Program-made: the position numbers and the translations under genes
Origin: Aquatica leii
Lineage: Eukaryota; Arthropoda; Insecta; Coleoptera; Lampyridae
DNA length: 64,000 nt
NCBI GenBank assembly: GCA_035610365.1
Contig: CM069432.1
Coordinates: forward strand, 236,248,104 to 236,312,103
Direction: 5' to 3'
The notes under the pieces: model-generated
Databases searched by the model: none
The model's input: the letters and a program-made list of their open reading frames with translations, nothing else
What the model was told of the DNA's origin: nothing
Part shown: positions 1 to 10,629 of the stretch, in pieces
How the letters are laid out: each line of letters opens with the position of its first letter
Position numbering within the stretch: the first letter of the stretch is position 1

Positions 1-479
1 ATATTGATCTATAAGTTTAGAAAAGTGATAGTTTTCTAGTGAGTGTAAATGTTTGAATTGGCTCACGAGTAGACCAAACTCACACGAACATGTAAATTAA
101 ATTTTTTAACGTGTAAACCATTGTGACATCATGAGTGTCGAAGTATAATAATATGTTATCAAGGTATGTCGAACATTTATTGTCATTACAGATCCATTGG
201 AAGATGGAGTAAACGAAATTGAGCTTTAACCATCACAGACTATTTATAATTTAGAGACATGCAAGTGCACAAAGCAACCATTGGTGTAAACGCCTTCTAC
301 AATTTACTAAAGTAATGTTGTTGCAGAAGTCTATGTCGAGTATCATAAATAAAGTAAAAATCTTCGACATTTGAAACGTCATCAACAGTAGGAGCAAGCG
401 AAGTAATAAATTCTAATTTGTCAGTGTTTGCGTTGCGGTCAGTCTCTTAATCTTCTAGTGTAATATTTAATAATTTCTG
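1..479. other. AT-rich sequence without recognised gene
   Basis: No convincing coding frame, RNA gene or repeat terminus was found. The stretch precedes the T-rich block and differs from it in having balanced A and T. Confidence 0.5.
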
Positions 480-3400
480 TCTGGGCCGAGTTCGTGTGTG
501 CGATTATAATTTCTTCTATTTTTATCGACTTTTCTACTTATTGGTTGTCTTTAGTGGCTCTCTACTCAAAGTTTATTTCGCTTTCATTGGATTGTTGTAA
601 GACCTAACTTTTACTTCTTCGTGTTAGTACGTTGGCTTAACTTATTTTAGTTATCGACTTACTTTGATTTTGATGTGATTTTTAGTCTGATATGTATTAG
701 CAGATTTCTGCTTTTGGTTTACTATTTTGATTCGTCTACCACCACATCTCACTTCTCGGATTTAGAAACGAACGTAAGAGACTGGAATGTTACGTTTTCT
801 GGCGAAGATCCTTCTTTACTTACTAAGGTTCTTATTCGTATTGACGAGTTGTGTTTGTCTCGTGTTTTGAAGTTTTATCTGGCAAAGTTTTTATTGTTTT
901 TATCAAAAATCGAAGTTCGTTACGAACGATGTTGCTGCACTTTTGAACTTCCGTTAGTGCTGATTGAGATCACATTTATCGGTCAATTAATATCGTCAAG
1001 CAAGCGTTTGGAGTCGAACATCAACTCTCGCAATTCTTTTAACTTCTCAACATCAGAGAACAGTGACAAAGTTCAAGAGCCATCTCTAGCCTTTGCTAGT
1101 ACAACTTTTACTTCTGTCTCTTCTGCTAATCCTTCTTCTGTATCTACTCCTACTTCGATTACTTGTGTTTTTTGTCGTTCTCAAGGTGTTCTCTTCTTTC
1201 TCTTCCTTCTTATTTCTTTCCAGTTTCCAGAATCATTAGGTATACTACATACTACTAATCCTTAGTATTTAGGTCTGAAATCTAAAGTTACGGCTTCTTC
1301 TCGTTGTTTCTCTTGTGTTTTTTATGTAAACTTGTACACGTTTCCTCTTCTGATCCTTGTAATTGGAAATTAGTTGTACCATCGGACCAGCGCATACTGA
1401 GTTCATACGCTACTGTTCTTCATATTCGAACTCACAACGAAGTCATCTTACTAGGTCGCGTTGTCACGCATTGCCAGGTACGACAAAGCTTACTACGAAA
1501 CCTTCTACACGTCTACATAGGGTTCGTGCTTTTTTGCATCTCTTTCTTCAGTCGCTTCTAATTAGTCTTTGTTGTCTCCTTCTTCTAATCGTTCTCTTCT
1601 TATTTATTAATCGGCGTCGCAGGTCTCGTAAGTTTCAGTTTTTTAGGGCTTTCGGCTTGTGAGATCTGCTGTTCTTCTGGTTATCTTCTTTGGTTTTTGT
1701 AGTTTGAGTCTTGGTATACGTCGTTGGTATCTTGTCGGTTCTAGTTCGGATGCTATCTATTTGCTTTCTCCTATTTTGCTGTCACCGATATTCTTCTCTT
1801 TGGTTAAGTTTCTGATATATTTCTTTTGGTTTCTTTCTTCTCTATCCTATTTATCCGCTTAGTCGGCCTTTTTTTTGAATTGGTACGTCATCTATAGGAT
1901 TTTCTTTTCTGCCTTTAGATTTAGTTTTTCTTTTTCGAGTTTCTTATTCCGCTTGTCGACATTAAAGTCTTGTGGTAGACTATCCAATTTCGGACAGCAA
2001 TTTGTACGCTTTCGTTCTATGGCTAACTCATATCTGTTCTTTTCTCTTTCTTAGGCGGTTGGTTGGGCACCGTAGGATGGTCACTATTTTCGTTCTTTTA
2101 CGGGGTGAAGAACGAATCAGGCAATTACATCAGGCCTTATCTTTCTCCGTCTTTCTCTATCTCTATCTTTCCTACTTCTCATTTCATTCTTCTTAGACCT
2201 AGGGATTTTTTATGTGCCCAGTATTTTTTTCTTTATGAATTTTTTAAGGTTCGCCTCTTGGGTGGTTAGTAGGATATAAAAACATCTTGTCTTATCTTTC
2301 TCAGTTTGTCTCTTTTCTTTCTTTCTTCTTTCTTGTCTTTCTTATTTTCATTTTTTTGCTTTTTCTTTTCTCTTTTGTTTCTGAAGGTTCACCTTAAGGG
2401 TAATTGTCTATTTTCCTTTTTTCATTTTTTTCTTAGTCTCGGTTAGTTGTTTGAACACTTTTTTTCTTTTTAGTAACTTCTTTCCTTAGTGTTCACTGAA
2501 CTATGTTTCTTTTCTTTCTCAGTTACTTTTCTTGCTTTATTGGGTTTAGTGCGTTTTTGTTTAGTTATGTTTGGGTTGAAACCTGGGATAGACTGCAAGG
2601 TCGTTTCTTTTACTTCCGCTTAGTCGACATTTTTGATGTTGCCAGTCACTATTAGAGTATTTCTTTTCTTTGGGTTTCTTTTGCTCTCAGGATATTCTAA
2701 TCCGTTCTTCGGCACGACGAGCAGTGACTCACGACGTTCGATTAGTTAGATTAGTGAAATTTTTGATTCTTTTTTATTTTCTCTTTTTCTTTTTTTTTCT
2801 TTCTTTCGGTTTTGTTTTGCGTGTTGCGGTTTTGGGTTATGCTTTGATTGGCGCACTTATGTAGTGTTTGGCGACTCTGAAGTTGTGACTTTTAGATCAC
2901 TTTTTTTTTACTCTGCCTTTTAGGTAGTCTGACTTATGTCGACTTTTAATCAGAATCTTTTTTTGTTTGAGATTTCTTCGTTTAGATCTTTAGGGTCTGT
3001 TTGGTTTTTTTGGTGGAAGAATCTCATACCGTCTGCTGACGATTTTTTGACACAACTGTCTTAGTTTTTTTTTTATTTTCTTTTTAAATCCGCATAGCAC
3101 CATTCAAGATCTGCTTTTACTTCTTGAGTTTTAGGGACTTATATTCAGGGTAGAATTTGTTTCTGTGGGTTGGGGTTTTATGAGATTTCAGCGGGTTGTC
3201 ATGGACCGTGGTCTAAACTTTTTTCTTTCTTATACTTCTTTTTTTTCTCTTGGTTTGTTTAGTATTGTCCGCCAGTGAGGTCTTTGGGACTGCGTTATTT
3301 TCTTGTTTTTGTAGCGTAACCACTCATGTCGAATTTCAGCGAGCACCTTTTCTGATACTTCACTTCTGTTGGTTGGAGTTTTTTTTTGTTCTTTTGGAGT

Positions 3401-3660
3401 ATCATTCCGCATTTGATTGGTTGTACTTAGCGAACTGGGAAAACGCCTTTCATTTATGTTTCTTCTTGGGTTGGGTGTTATTGTGTTATATTGGATTTTA
3501 GGGTTCTGTCTTTGGGTATACCTAAATTTCTATTCTTGATTTTAGCTGGTGTCCACTTCTCAGGTTTTTATGTTGCTGGGGGGAATTTGTTATGTTAAAA
3601 GTGATTTTGTATGTTATTTGTTCTATGTAGAGGATTTATTTTTGGAACGCTCACTAGTCG
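480..3660 (+). mobile_element. T-rich block, possible decayed LTR retrotransposon (gag-like remnant)
   Basis: The plus strand is strikingly rich in T with runs of TTC/TCT and poor in A for about 3.2 kb, unlike the balanced flanks. The longest frame (675-1265) holds a phrase like the gag proteins of Ty3/gypsy elements ('RDWNVTFSGEDPS' followed by 'IRIDEL') and later a Cys-x2-Cys pair ('CVFC') that could be part of a zinc knuckle. No protease, reverse transcriptase or integrase could be recognised with confidence and no matching LTR pair was found. If it is an element it is old and heavily broken. The alternative is a low-complexity, strand-biased region of other origin. Confidence 0.33.
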
Positions 3661-5120
3661 TCGCTCTTTTAAGTTACGAGATAAACCACTAACAAGTGGC
3701 TCACAAACTCCTTTGGCTCACGGACCCCTTTTCATAGTCAAAACTTATAAGAAAATTACAAATTTGAATTTGATGTGTTGAATAGTAAATGATAGTTTTT
3801 GTGCACTTGTCAACATAAACGTCAAATTATTTTTGAGAGATATGATCCTCGTATTGTCTGTTCGAGCAATAAAATGTTGTATTTAAATAGTTCCTATGGC
3901 CGTTTTCTCCTAATTTTAATGGGGTTTAAAAATGCTCACTCGTGAAAAGTCCAATTTACACAGGAACTCGTCATATAAATTTTTGTTTAAATCAAGTCGT
4001 TCATTGTGCGATTAAAAAAAACTCAACCTTTTATTTTGTTTTTTTAACACGATCTGTTTGGATTCTACTAGTAAAATTTTAATTCATTCTAACATAAAAA
4101 CAATATCTTAGTATTGAACACCTGTGTCAATAATTTAGTTGTAGATATATAAGCAATACAAAATTCATTTCATGGAATGAAAAATAAATAAAAATTCTTA
4201 GAGGTAATTTTAGTAGAATGTCTCGTTTTTGTATATAAGTATTTATTTTTTAGTAGTTGTTTGTATGCTACGTTAAAAACACCAAACAAATAAGATAAAA
4301 ATAATTTTACCGTTTAAAAAAAGATTCTAAAAGAGCTTCAAGATTAGACGCACTAAATTTAAAAAAATCTTATATTATAAAAATTATCAGTTAAACAATA
4401 TATTAACTGATACAGAGTGTGGTATCTCCTTGACATTAACCCAAGAAAATAATAATTAAAAAGTCGCTCGATGGGAAATTTGGGTATTGAAATTCTGACC
4501 TTGTAGATATAGCAGCTTTGTGACGATTTCCGGTTTTTCTTAAATTTTGATTTTGCAAAATTATTGCGTTGGTGCGTGTGCGATTAGCAATTTAATTGGA
4601 TGCGTTAAGATTCAAGATGTCGTTTGGTGAAAGAACGTTTTGAATTCTTATCAATTCAAGCATTATTCTCCATTTTGCTTCTTATCTTTACGATAATACT
4701 AAAATGTGTCACGGTTATAATTTTAGAGAGAGCATTCTGGAAAAGTTTTATGCGATAATGAATAAACGTTGTTTTAACGTTAAGTTAAAATCCCATAATT
4801 GTACCAATTTTCTTTAGAGGAAATTCCACAAGATCATCAATTTTCTGGGAAATCGTAAACAAAATTTGTTTTATAATATCAGTTTAATTACTTTCGATGC
4901 GAATGTGTTTACGTGCCGATTATAATAGGAGATTTGCTTTCTTTTGCGCCGATATAAGTTTGAATGCTTACGCATTTGTTTTGCTGAAGATATGATATTC
5001 GTCAATTAAATTAATTCGGACGGAACATAAGGTCCATATTTAAAGAGGCTTTTATTCTAAACTATATATCATTATCTTCAAATAGAGAAACGACTTTGGA
5101 CCTAAATGCTGAGATTGCCG
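3661..5120. other. AT-rich spacer upstream of Tis11
   Basis: No open frame of note and no recognisable transposon termini. It may hold distal regulatory sequence of the downstream gene, but nothing in the sequence proves it. Confidence 0.4.
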
Positions 5121-5132
5121 GGTTCTCGGGCA

Positions 5133-5140
5133 TGACGTCA
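5133..5140. promoter_or_regulatory. CRE-like palindrome upstream of Tis11 exon 1
   Basis: A full TGACGTCA palindrome (consensus for CREB/ATF bZIP factors) lies about 300 bp upstream of the proposed start codon. An inverted CCAAT (ATTGG) follows at about 5153. The surrounding 5120-5430 is less AT-rich than its flanks, as expected near a promoter. Known: TIS11/ZFP36 genes are rapidly inducible. Inferred: this site may serve that response. A single 8-mer can occur by chance. Confidence 0.35.
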
Positions 5141-5433
5141 AAACTTTTAGCTATTGGTTTTTGTGGCCACCACTAGGATTGGTGGGGACGAGTTTCGATA
5201 GTGGCTTTGCGTCGCTTCTATAGCGAGTTTCCAGTGTGCGATTGAACTTTGTGCGCGGAACACTAAACGACTGCGAGTTGGAATAGCGCGTTATATTCGA
5301 AGATTTTTCATTTTGTTCAAGTTTTAAGTTCTTAATTACATCGTATAGAGCGAGTCTTCCCGTAAACGCAGTATCGTAGTGTCGCGTCACTTAGTTCTGT
5401 TGTTTTTGTTTTTCTTCTTGTTAAGTGAGGAAT

Positions 5434-5493
5434 ATGTCTACAGCAGTTATGCGACAAAATACGACGTACGAATTCGGAGATTTTCTTATGAAG
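5434..5493 (+). CDS. Tis11: Tis11, coding exon 1 (20 codons)
   Basis: ATG at 5434 opens a 20-codon stretch ending in 'YEFGDFLMK' at a splice donor (AAG|GTACAT, intron from 5494). The intron would end at the acceptor TTGTTACAG (6690), and both junctions are phase 0. The short peptide matches in length and pattern the tiny first coding exons of vertebrate ZFP36L1 ('FDLSEVLCK') and ZFP36L2 ('MSTTLLSAFYDVDFLCK'), which end at the same place. Exon 2 has no in-frame ATG until 6751, so an upstream coding exon is expected if the conserved N-terminus is kept. Transcript data would settle it; other first exons are possible. Confidence 0.8.
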
Positions 5494-6690
5494 GTACATA
5501 GAATTATATTCTACGTGTGGGTGTAAATTTGTGGTAGTTTGGTGTATGTGTATGTGTTTAGGTCGAACCGTGCACGCTCTTCTACCTGCTGCACGCAGCA
5601 GGTAGACAGGTCCTATTAGCATTCAAGGACTTGTCTCGCAGAACCGGACGTTTAGTTGTTGCCCGATCCGGTCCCTCGCCAACTTCAATTAATTCTTCTT
5701 TAGGGTTGTTTGTTTATGCCATCTTGGAGAAAAGAGAAATGCTAAAAATACTCCCACTAATGTTTAGCTTTCACGTTGCCCATCCTACCGCGGTTTGTCA
5801 CGCCGAGAAAGTAGGCTTCGAGAACAAACTTTTACCAATTGTTTTGTACCTAAACAGATGAAAGTGCCTTTAGAACACTCTGAACCTTAGGGACCATTTT
5901 GCGATTCCCGTTACGACAAAACAAACCCGCGATTTATTTCTTCAAACCTTCCTGTCCAAAACAACTAATTAAACAGTAAAAACAGTCGAAGTGAAATCGC
6001 GTTTTAAGTTTTCACCGCGGTTTATAGTTGCGCACAAATATAAATTAATAATTTTTACTATAAAGCGAAAGTGGCAATTAAACCGTACACCTTAAGGCAC
6101 AAAACGAGTGTTTTTTCGTTTCCAATCGCTTCTGTTTACGTTTTAATTCTTTACAAACACCGGAACCGGTTCAACAATTACAATTGAGCATCCGTAAAAA
6201 ATTGAATTATTGTCCAATCGCAATTAGGAACCGGAACTATTACGTAAATATTATTAAATATAATTCTTATTTGTTACAATCAACAAGTGGTACGAACTCA
6301 ACCGAATTTTTAATTTACGACTACCGGCGACATCTTGCCGAGAAAGTTGGCACTAAATCCGTGTTTTTTTTTGGGTAAAGTTTCAAAATTTTCGTGGGAA
6401 CAAATTTGTGCCAATATTTTTGGTCCGGTTTTGCGGGTAGATATCTTGCGCCCTTGTCACGGTTTACCCAACGTGTTTGGATCAATGTATTACCGTTTGG
6501 AGTCATGGGCACATTAAAACGCCGTAGAATTTAATAAGCCATTAACAATTATAATTTGCTTTACAAAACAACTTTGGTTTTTTCTATAACTCATAGCCTT
6601 GAAAACGTTGAATCGCATTTCTCACAGTGTGAATGGGTGCGCGGAATATATTTTAAACAGATTTAGTAATTGAATTTGTGGTTGTTACAG
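5494..6690 (+). other. Tis11 intron 1
   Basis: A 1,197-bp intron bounded by GT (5494) and AG (6690) with a T-rich stretch before the acceptor. It contains the CAGGTAG palindrome at 5582-5605. Open frames on either strand inside it look like chance frames. Confidence 0.7.
5582..5605. promoter_or_regulatory. Near-perfect palindrome with two inverted CAGGTAG heptamers
   Basis: Two 11-bp arms (5582-5592 and 5595-5605) separated by AC form an inverted repeat whose outer ends are CTACCTG and CAGGTAG. CAGGTAG is the known binding site of the insect pioneer factor Zelda. The site lies 89 bp inside intron 1. The right heptamer also resembles a splice donor (CAG|GTAG), so a splicing role is the main alternative. 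Confidence 0.4.
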
Positions 6691-7407
6691 GGTGGCACTG
6701 GTAATTCGGAACCTTCGACAGGGGCACATCTTGCAGTAGGAACTCAAGCTATGGATGCGTGTCGCGTACGATATGCATTGTCTCGGATGAATTCGACACC
6801 AGCTAATGTGACGAGTACGGCAAATTTAGTTACCAATCTATTGGGTAATCTTTCCCTACAACATCGACGCCTGGAACGTACACAATCCGCACCATCACCG
6901 TCAGCAGCGGTGGCAGCTGCTGCCGTAAATACGTCTCGGTATAAAACAGAATTGTGTAGACCTTTTGAAGAATTTGGAGTGTGTAAATACGGAGACAAAT
7001 GTCAATTTGCTCATGGTCCAAACGAATTACGTACTTTAGCCAGACATCCAAAATACAAAACTGAATTATGTCGCACGTATCATACAGTCGGTTTCTGTCC
7101 GTACGGTCCTAGGTGTCACTTCGTTCATAACCAAGATGAAGCCGTTCGTGTCGTAACATCAGCGGCGATAATGGCGGCTCGTAACCATCCACCACGTCCA
7201 AGGCCAGCTGCACTTAGTCCAGCGTTATCCTTAGACAGTCCTAGCCCACCATGTAGTCTCAGTCAGTCCCCTACGTCGTCGATGGGATCTTTCTTTAGTA
7301 GCGAACCAGAATTAAATTCGCCGGGAGCAGATGAACAACGCCTACCCGTCTTCAACAGACTAGCTGCCCCAGCACCACTTTTATCGATTGGTGATTTGCT
7401 GCTATAG
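6691..7407 (+). CDS. Tis11: Tis11, coding exon 2: CCCH tandem zinc-finger mRNA-decay factor
   Basis: Joined to exon 1 the protein is 258 residues. Two CX8CX5CX3H zinc fingers, each led by the family signature (R/K)YKTEL, lie at Cys109-118-124/His128 and Cys147-156-162/His166, with the family's usual 18-residue linker. These bind UAUUUAU in AU-rich 3'UTRs. The C-terminus has 'LPVFNR' (238-243), matching the CNOT1-binding motif of tristetraprolin ('LPIFNR'), through which the CCR4-NOT deadenylase is recruited. 'RTQSAP' near residue 86 resembles a 14-3-3 phosphosite. Leucine-rich stretches ('[12 protein letters not shown]' and the last nine residues) could be export signals. The frame is open and undamaged and ends at TAG 7405-7407. 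It is the only intact host gene seen here. Confidence 0.96.
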   Translation, partial: GGTGNSEPSTGAHLAVGTQAMDACRVRYALSRMNSTPANVTSTANLVTNLLGNLSLQHRRLERTQSAPSPSAAVAAAAVNTSRYKTELCRPFEEFGVCKYGDKCQFAHGPNELRTLARHPKYKTELCRTYHTVGFCPYGPRCHFVHNQDEAVRVVTSAAIMAARNHPPRPRPAALSPALSLDSPSPPCSLSQSPTSSMGSFFSSEPELNSPGADEQRLPVFNRLAAPAPLLSIGDLLL

Positions 7408-7695
7408 TGTGCGTTTACGCGGGGTGGGTTAAAAAGCCATTACTCAGACAGTTTATTTAAATTACAGTGTCTATTTATGTTATTATTATTAGAATTCCGC
7501 CCCGGCGGAGTGATTTTGATATTGTGTGATTTTTTAAATATTATATTATTGTAAATGTATATGTTTAAGAAGAGGCGTGTTTTTATATGAATGTTATGGA
7601 GACTAAGTGAAAATGTGCAAGTTAGGCTTAGGTTTGTATAAAAAAAGTCAAACAGTCTCCATTTCTGATACCTTTATAACATTCCGCGAACGATG

Positions 7696-7720
7696 TTTAT
7701 TTATTTATTTTTTATTTTAA
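7696..7720 (+). promoter_or_regulatory. AU-rich element in the Tis11 3'UTR
   Basis: Overlapping ATTTA pentamers build the nonamer TTATTTATT (the optimal binding site of TIS11/TTP proteins) about 290 bp after the stop codon. Further ATTTA copies occur near 7453-7475. Known: TTP-family proteins destabilise their own mRNAs through such elements. Inferred: the same negative feedback here. Confidence 0.7.
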
Positions 7721-7982
7721 CTGCTCATCATTTGTGTGCCTTGTGACCAATGGAAAGAATACTTGATTTTTTTGTTATTTAAAACTTTTATTTAATTACG
7801 TGTGTTTTTTCATTTCAATACGTTTATGTTATGTAGTTATTTTATTATCATATTTATATATAACTTATTATTTATATTTCATTACTGTAGTTGACGAGTG
7901 CTCGGCACAAAACTAGCGGGCTAAATCTGGTTCCGCAACTACCTGTATATTTATATGTAGCTAATTGTATCTTTGTATCATC

Positions 7983-7988
7983 AATAAA
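7983..7988 (+). terminator. Candidate poly(A) signal of Tis11
   Basis: AATAAA followed by a T-rich stretch ending in GTTATGTTTTTGTTATGG. This would give a 3'UTR of about 600 bases containing the AU-rich element. Other weak signals exist nearby. Confidence 0.5.
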
Positions 7989-8100
7989 TTATATTTTTTC
8001 TTTAACGTTATGTTTTTGTTATGGCTCACTGCACAGACTTCAACGTGCGCGTGCATTTGCTGCACCTCGACACAACCCACAATCATAAACATTGCATAAA

Positions 8101-8875
8101 TACGTACAAGAAGTTTTATTTGCAAAAATTATACAGTTACTTTGTAAAGAAATTTATATCTGATGTAAATTTTGATTGAACGTAGGGAAAAACGGCCGCC
8201 AAAGGACTAGCATACTAGAATAACCCTTTGTTTATAACCGAACAAATAACAAGGTTCTTTTATTAGAATGTAGAATGATTTGAATATTAATTTTCTGTGT
8301 AAGGTCACAAAGGAAAACTGGAAAATGTTAGTATTTGATTGTTGATTGAAATATTGTTTAACCAGAATGACATTTTGAGGAAAATATCTTACATTATTTT
8401 ATTTCATCGATGCCCAACCATGTTGAAAGTAAAATATATTAAAATTTTAGGATATTTATTTTTATATATAGGCAATATATTAACACACGCAGTGTGTGTT
8501 GCCTATACTACCGAAATGATACGTTAAGAAATCGTGTTCAACTTCAGAGAAACTGTTTATTATGAGTTGCTTGTTTACAGAACTCGCTATTTAATTAATA
8601 CGAAGTTTATTAAGAAGTAAAAAAAAAATATTTACTGCCGGGAATACTTTAATTTTTGTAAATTTCGTTACTTTGTGTTTTTATCCATATTCACATTTTT
8701 TTTAATTCTAATTTTGAAAACAAAAAATCATTGTTAACAACGTTATATTGATTACAACTTTAAATAAAAAATTCAGACCCTATTTATTCTCTAAGAATTT
8801 ACTTGATTGTTCTGAAAATTAAAACTTATTTTTCGAGGTACCCACAAAATTATCGCTTACCTTATAAATGTTTAA
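8101..8875. other. AT-rich intergenic DNA
   Basis: No gene or element terminus seen. A short imperfect hairpin around the repeated CACACGCAGTGTGTG near 8481-8500 is the only local structure noticed. Confidence 0.4.
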
Positions 8876-8968
8876 ATACTTATTTTCAGTTGCTTTTTTT
8901 TCTCTTCTTAGAGCCTTCGATTAGGTGTGGAATTTTTTATTTAATTAAACAACCGTAGTTGTAATTAC

Positions 8969-9010
8969 GGCGACGTTTCGTGGTCTTTGATGTGACCACT
9001 TCATCAGGCC
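8969..9010 (-). ncRNA. Hammerhead ribozyme-like motif (left arm)
   Basis: On the minus strand: stem I GGC, core CTGATGA, stem II GTGGTC/GACCAC, then GAAACGTC and the stem I partner GCC. The ACGT around GAAA-C-G-T would form a two-base stem III half, as in dimeric hammerheads known from Penelope-like elements, with cleavage expected after GTC. Confidence 0.65.
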
Positions 9011-9275
9011 AAATCACTAAATTATCGATTGTCTTTGTCCTAACATTTAAAATACAATTAGAATACTTAAAAACTCCATTTGAATTTACATTAAAATAAT
9101 CAGTCACTTAATTAAAATTTAATTTACAATTTTTGTGGTGTAACCATCGAAATGTATAAATGTGTCTATGATAATTAAGTGACTGATTATTTTAATGTAA
9201 ATTCAAATGGAGTTTTTAAGTATTCTAATTGTATTTTAAATGTTAGGACAAAGACAATCGATAATTTAGTGATTT

Positions 9276-9317
9276 GGCCTGATGAAGTGGTCACATCAAA
9301 GACCACGAAACGTCGCC
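9276..9317 (+). ncRNA. Hammerhead ribozyme-like motif (right arm)
   Basis: The mirror copy of the left-arm motif: GGC, CTGATGA (9279-9285), a six-base-pair stem II, GAAACGTC (9307-9314) and GCC. All conserved core positions are intact. Confidence 0.65.
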
Positions 9318-9860
9318 GTAATTACAACTACGGTTGTTTAATTAAATAAAAAATTCCACACCTAATCGAAGGCTCTAAGAAGAGAAAAAAAAGCAACTGA
9401 AGATCTAATTTATAGGTGGAAATACGAAATTCATACTTATTTTCGTTAAACAGTAAAATATAGATGTTAATTTTGTTAAAGAAGTATTTATTGAAATTAT
9501 TCTTTGTTTTAAAATACAAACAAAACCAATTATAAGGACTTTCATTAACCTGAAGGGATGCTATAGTAGAAAAAGAAATCATTTCTAGCCAGTTACTTCT
9601 TTTTTTGTGATAAGGCTCATAACGGGACTAAATCCACGTTCTACCAAATAGGAACCCGGAAAAGTTAACACTTTCTGTATAATAACCAATAATACTGGAT
9701 ATAAAATTGGGATCTGTTTTTGTAATGAGAAGTTGTCATATCCTTATTTAAACTTTGGTTTTAGCAAGGGCCATTTTTTGTAGATGTGCCGCCCTGGGCC
9801 AAAGAGTATTGCCGCCCTCTGTCTTACATCTATTTATTTATTTAACTCTATTTTTGCAAG

Positions 9861-9978
9861 TATTATTATTCTATTGTTATTATGTATTATCACTTACTAT
9901 TTGTTTATGATAGGGGGTAAAATTCTGTTTAATGTATAAACTTTATTTTAATACAAATACACAAAAATATATAGATAT
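9861..9978. repeat. 118-bp direct repeat, left copy, flanking the gypsy element
   Basis: This stretch of hAT A tail sequence abuts the outer edge of the gypsy LTR. A copy about 90% identical lies at the other edge (14951-15070) in the same orientation. Gypsy integration normally duplicates only 4-6 bp. Confidence 0.8.
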
Positions 9979-10427
9979 TGTAACGATTATTATTACTACT
10001 AATTTATTTATACTAAAAATATGTACACGTTTATTATTATTAACCGAACTAATTAAATCTAAGAGTGTTTAATAAAAACACTTACACTAATTTATATATA
10101 GCGCTATCACTGACACGAAGATAAGATAAAGTCCGCGGATAACTTCACACACTTGTTTTTGTTTAACACTTATTGTTTACGTTAAAGTCACGTACCAGGT
10201 TATTTATCTCACACGCGTTAATCACTTATTTATTTAAACTTGAGTAATCTTCTTAACACTGTCGTCTTCGAATTATTGGAAATAACTGCCCTCTGGTTTG
10301 TGTGTGCCGCATTTATACATTTTGGAAATCCTTCTCGAATGTTCCATATCTTTCGGTATACGTTCTGGAAATGTACAAAAACCTCGCGAAGGCTCTCGAA
10401 GTTGAGAATAACTTCTCGAACGTTTCA
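9979..10427 (-). repeat. LTR of gypsy copy 1
   Basis: On the plus strand it starts TGTAACG and ends CGTTTCA. It matches the LTR at 37280-37734 and the solo LTR at 23390-23839 over its length with moderate divergence. The purine tract AAGAAGGGGGCAG abuts it on the element's inner side. Confidence 0.88.
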
Positions 10428-10494
10428 CTGCCCCCTTCTTAGGACTGTTCTGTCCCAGAACAGGAAACTGGGTGCGACACCGGTAAAAAGGATC

Positions 10495-10551
10495 GTGGCG
10501 ATATCGGCAGCTCTCTCCATTTCGGCAACCTTTTTGACCATGAAAGTAACA
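10495..10551 (-). pseudogene. CCCH zinc-finger motif in gypsy copy 1
   Basis: The minus frame 10273-10608 reads a CX7CX5CX3H finger ('CYFHGQKGCRNGESC', then 'RYRH') after 'KSID'. It lies between the macrodomain and the polypurine tract. The same finger occurs at 37801-37857 in copy 2. CCCH fingers usually bind RNA. Ty3/gypsy elements normally carry CCHC knuckles in gag, so a CCCH finger at the 3' end is unusual. It is part of a fossil element. Confidence 0.65.
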
Positions 10552-10629
10552 GTCAATGGATTTTTCCTGACCCCATATTCTCTTTGGTTGGTAACTACAG
10601 ACTAACACTTAAAAGCCCGTTCCTCGGAA

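Larger units (their letters stand above)
8888..9432. mobile_element. Foldback retroelement with hammerhead-like cores in both arms
   Basis: Two near-identical arms (about 8888-9114 and 9171-9401) are inverted around a 56-nt loop. A 31-bp unpaired tail (9402-9432) follows the right arm. The element is flanked by the 12-bp direct repeat ATACTTATTTTC (8876-8887 and 9433-9444), a clean target duplication. Each arm carries a hammerhead-ribozyme-like core. It has no coding capacity. The 12-bp duplication, the hammerhead and the inverted ends match the Penelope-like element at 29525-32288, so a non-autonomous Penelope relative is the best reading. Confidence 0.75.

Noticed and set aside
361-385. GAAACGTC at about 368 as another hammerhead
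   Set aside because: No CTGATGA lies at the required distance; only a chance stem around TCGACAT was seen.
675-2864. Plus-strand open frames in the T-rich block as host proteins
   Set aside because: They are rich in Phe, Leu and Ser because of the T-rich composition, overlap in several frames and, apart from the gag-like phrase, match nothing recognised.
36-3660. CTAGTGAGTG near 36-45 and its complement near 3650 as terminal inverted repeats of the T-rich block
   Set aside because: Only about nine bases match and the flanks show no target duplication.
10273-10608. CCCH finger as a second Tis11-like host gene
   Set aside because: Spacing is CX7CX5CX3H, there is no YKTEL lead-in, and it sits between a gypsy macrodomain and polypurine tract in two element copies.
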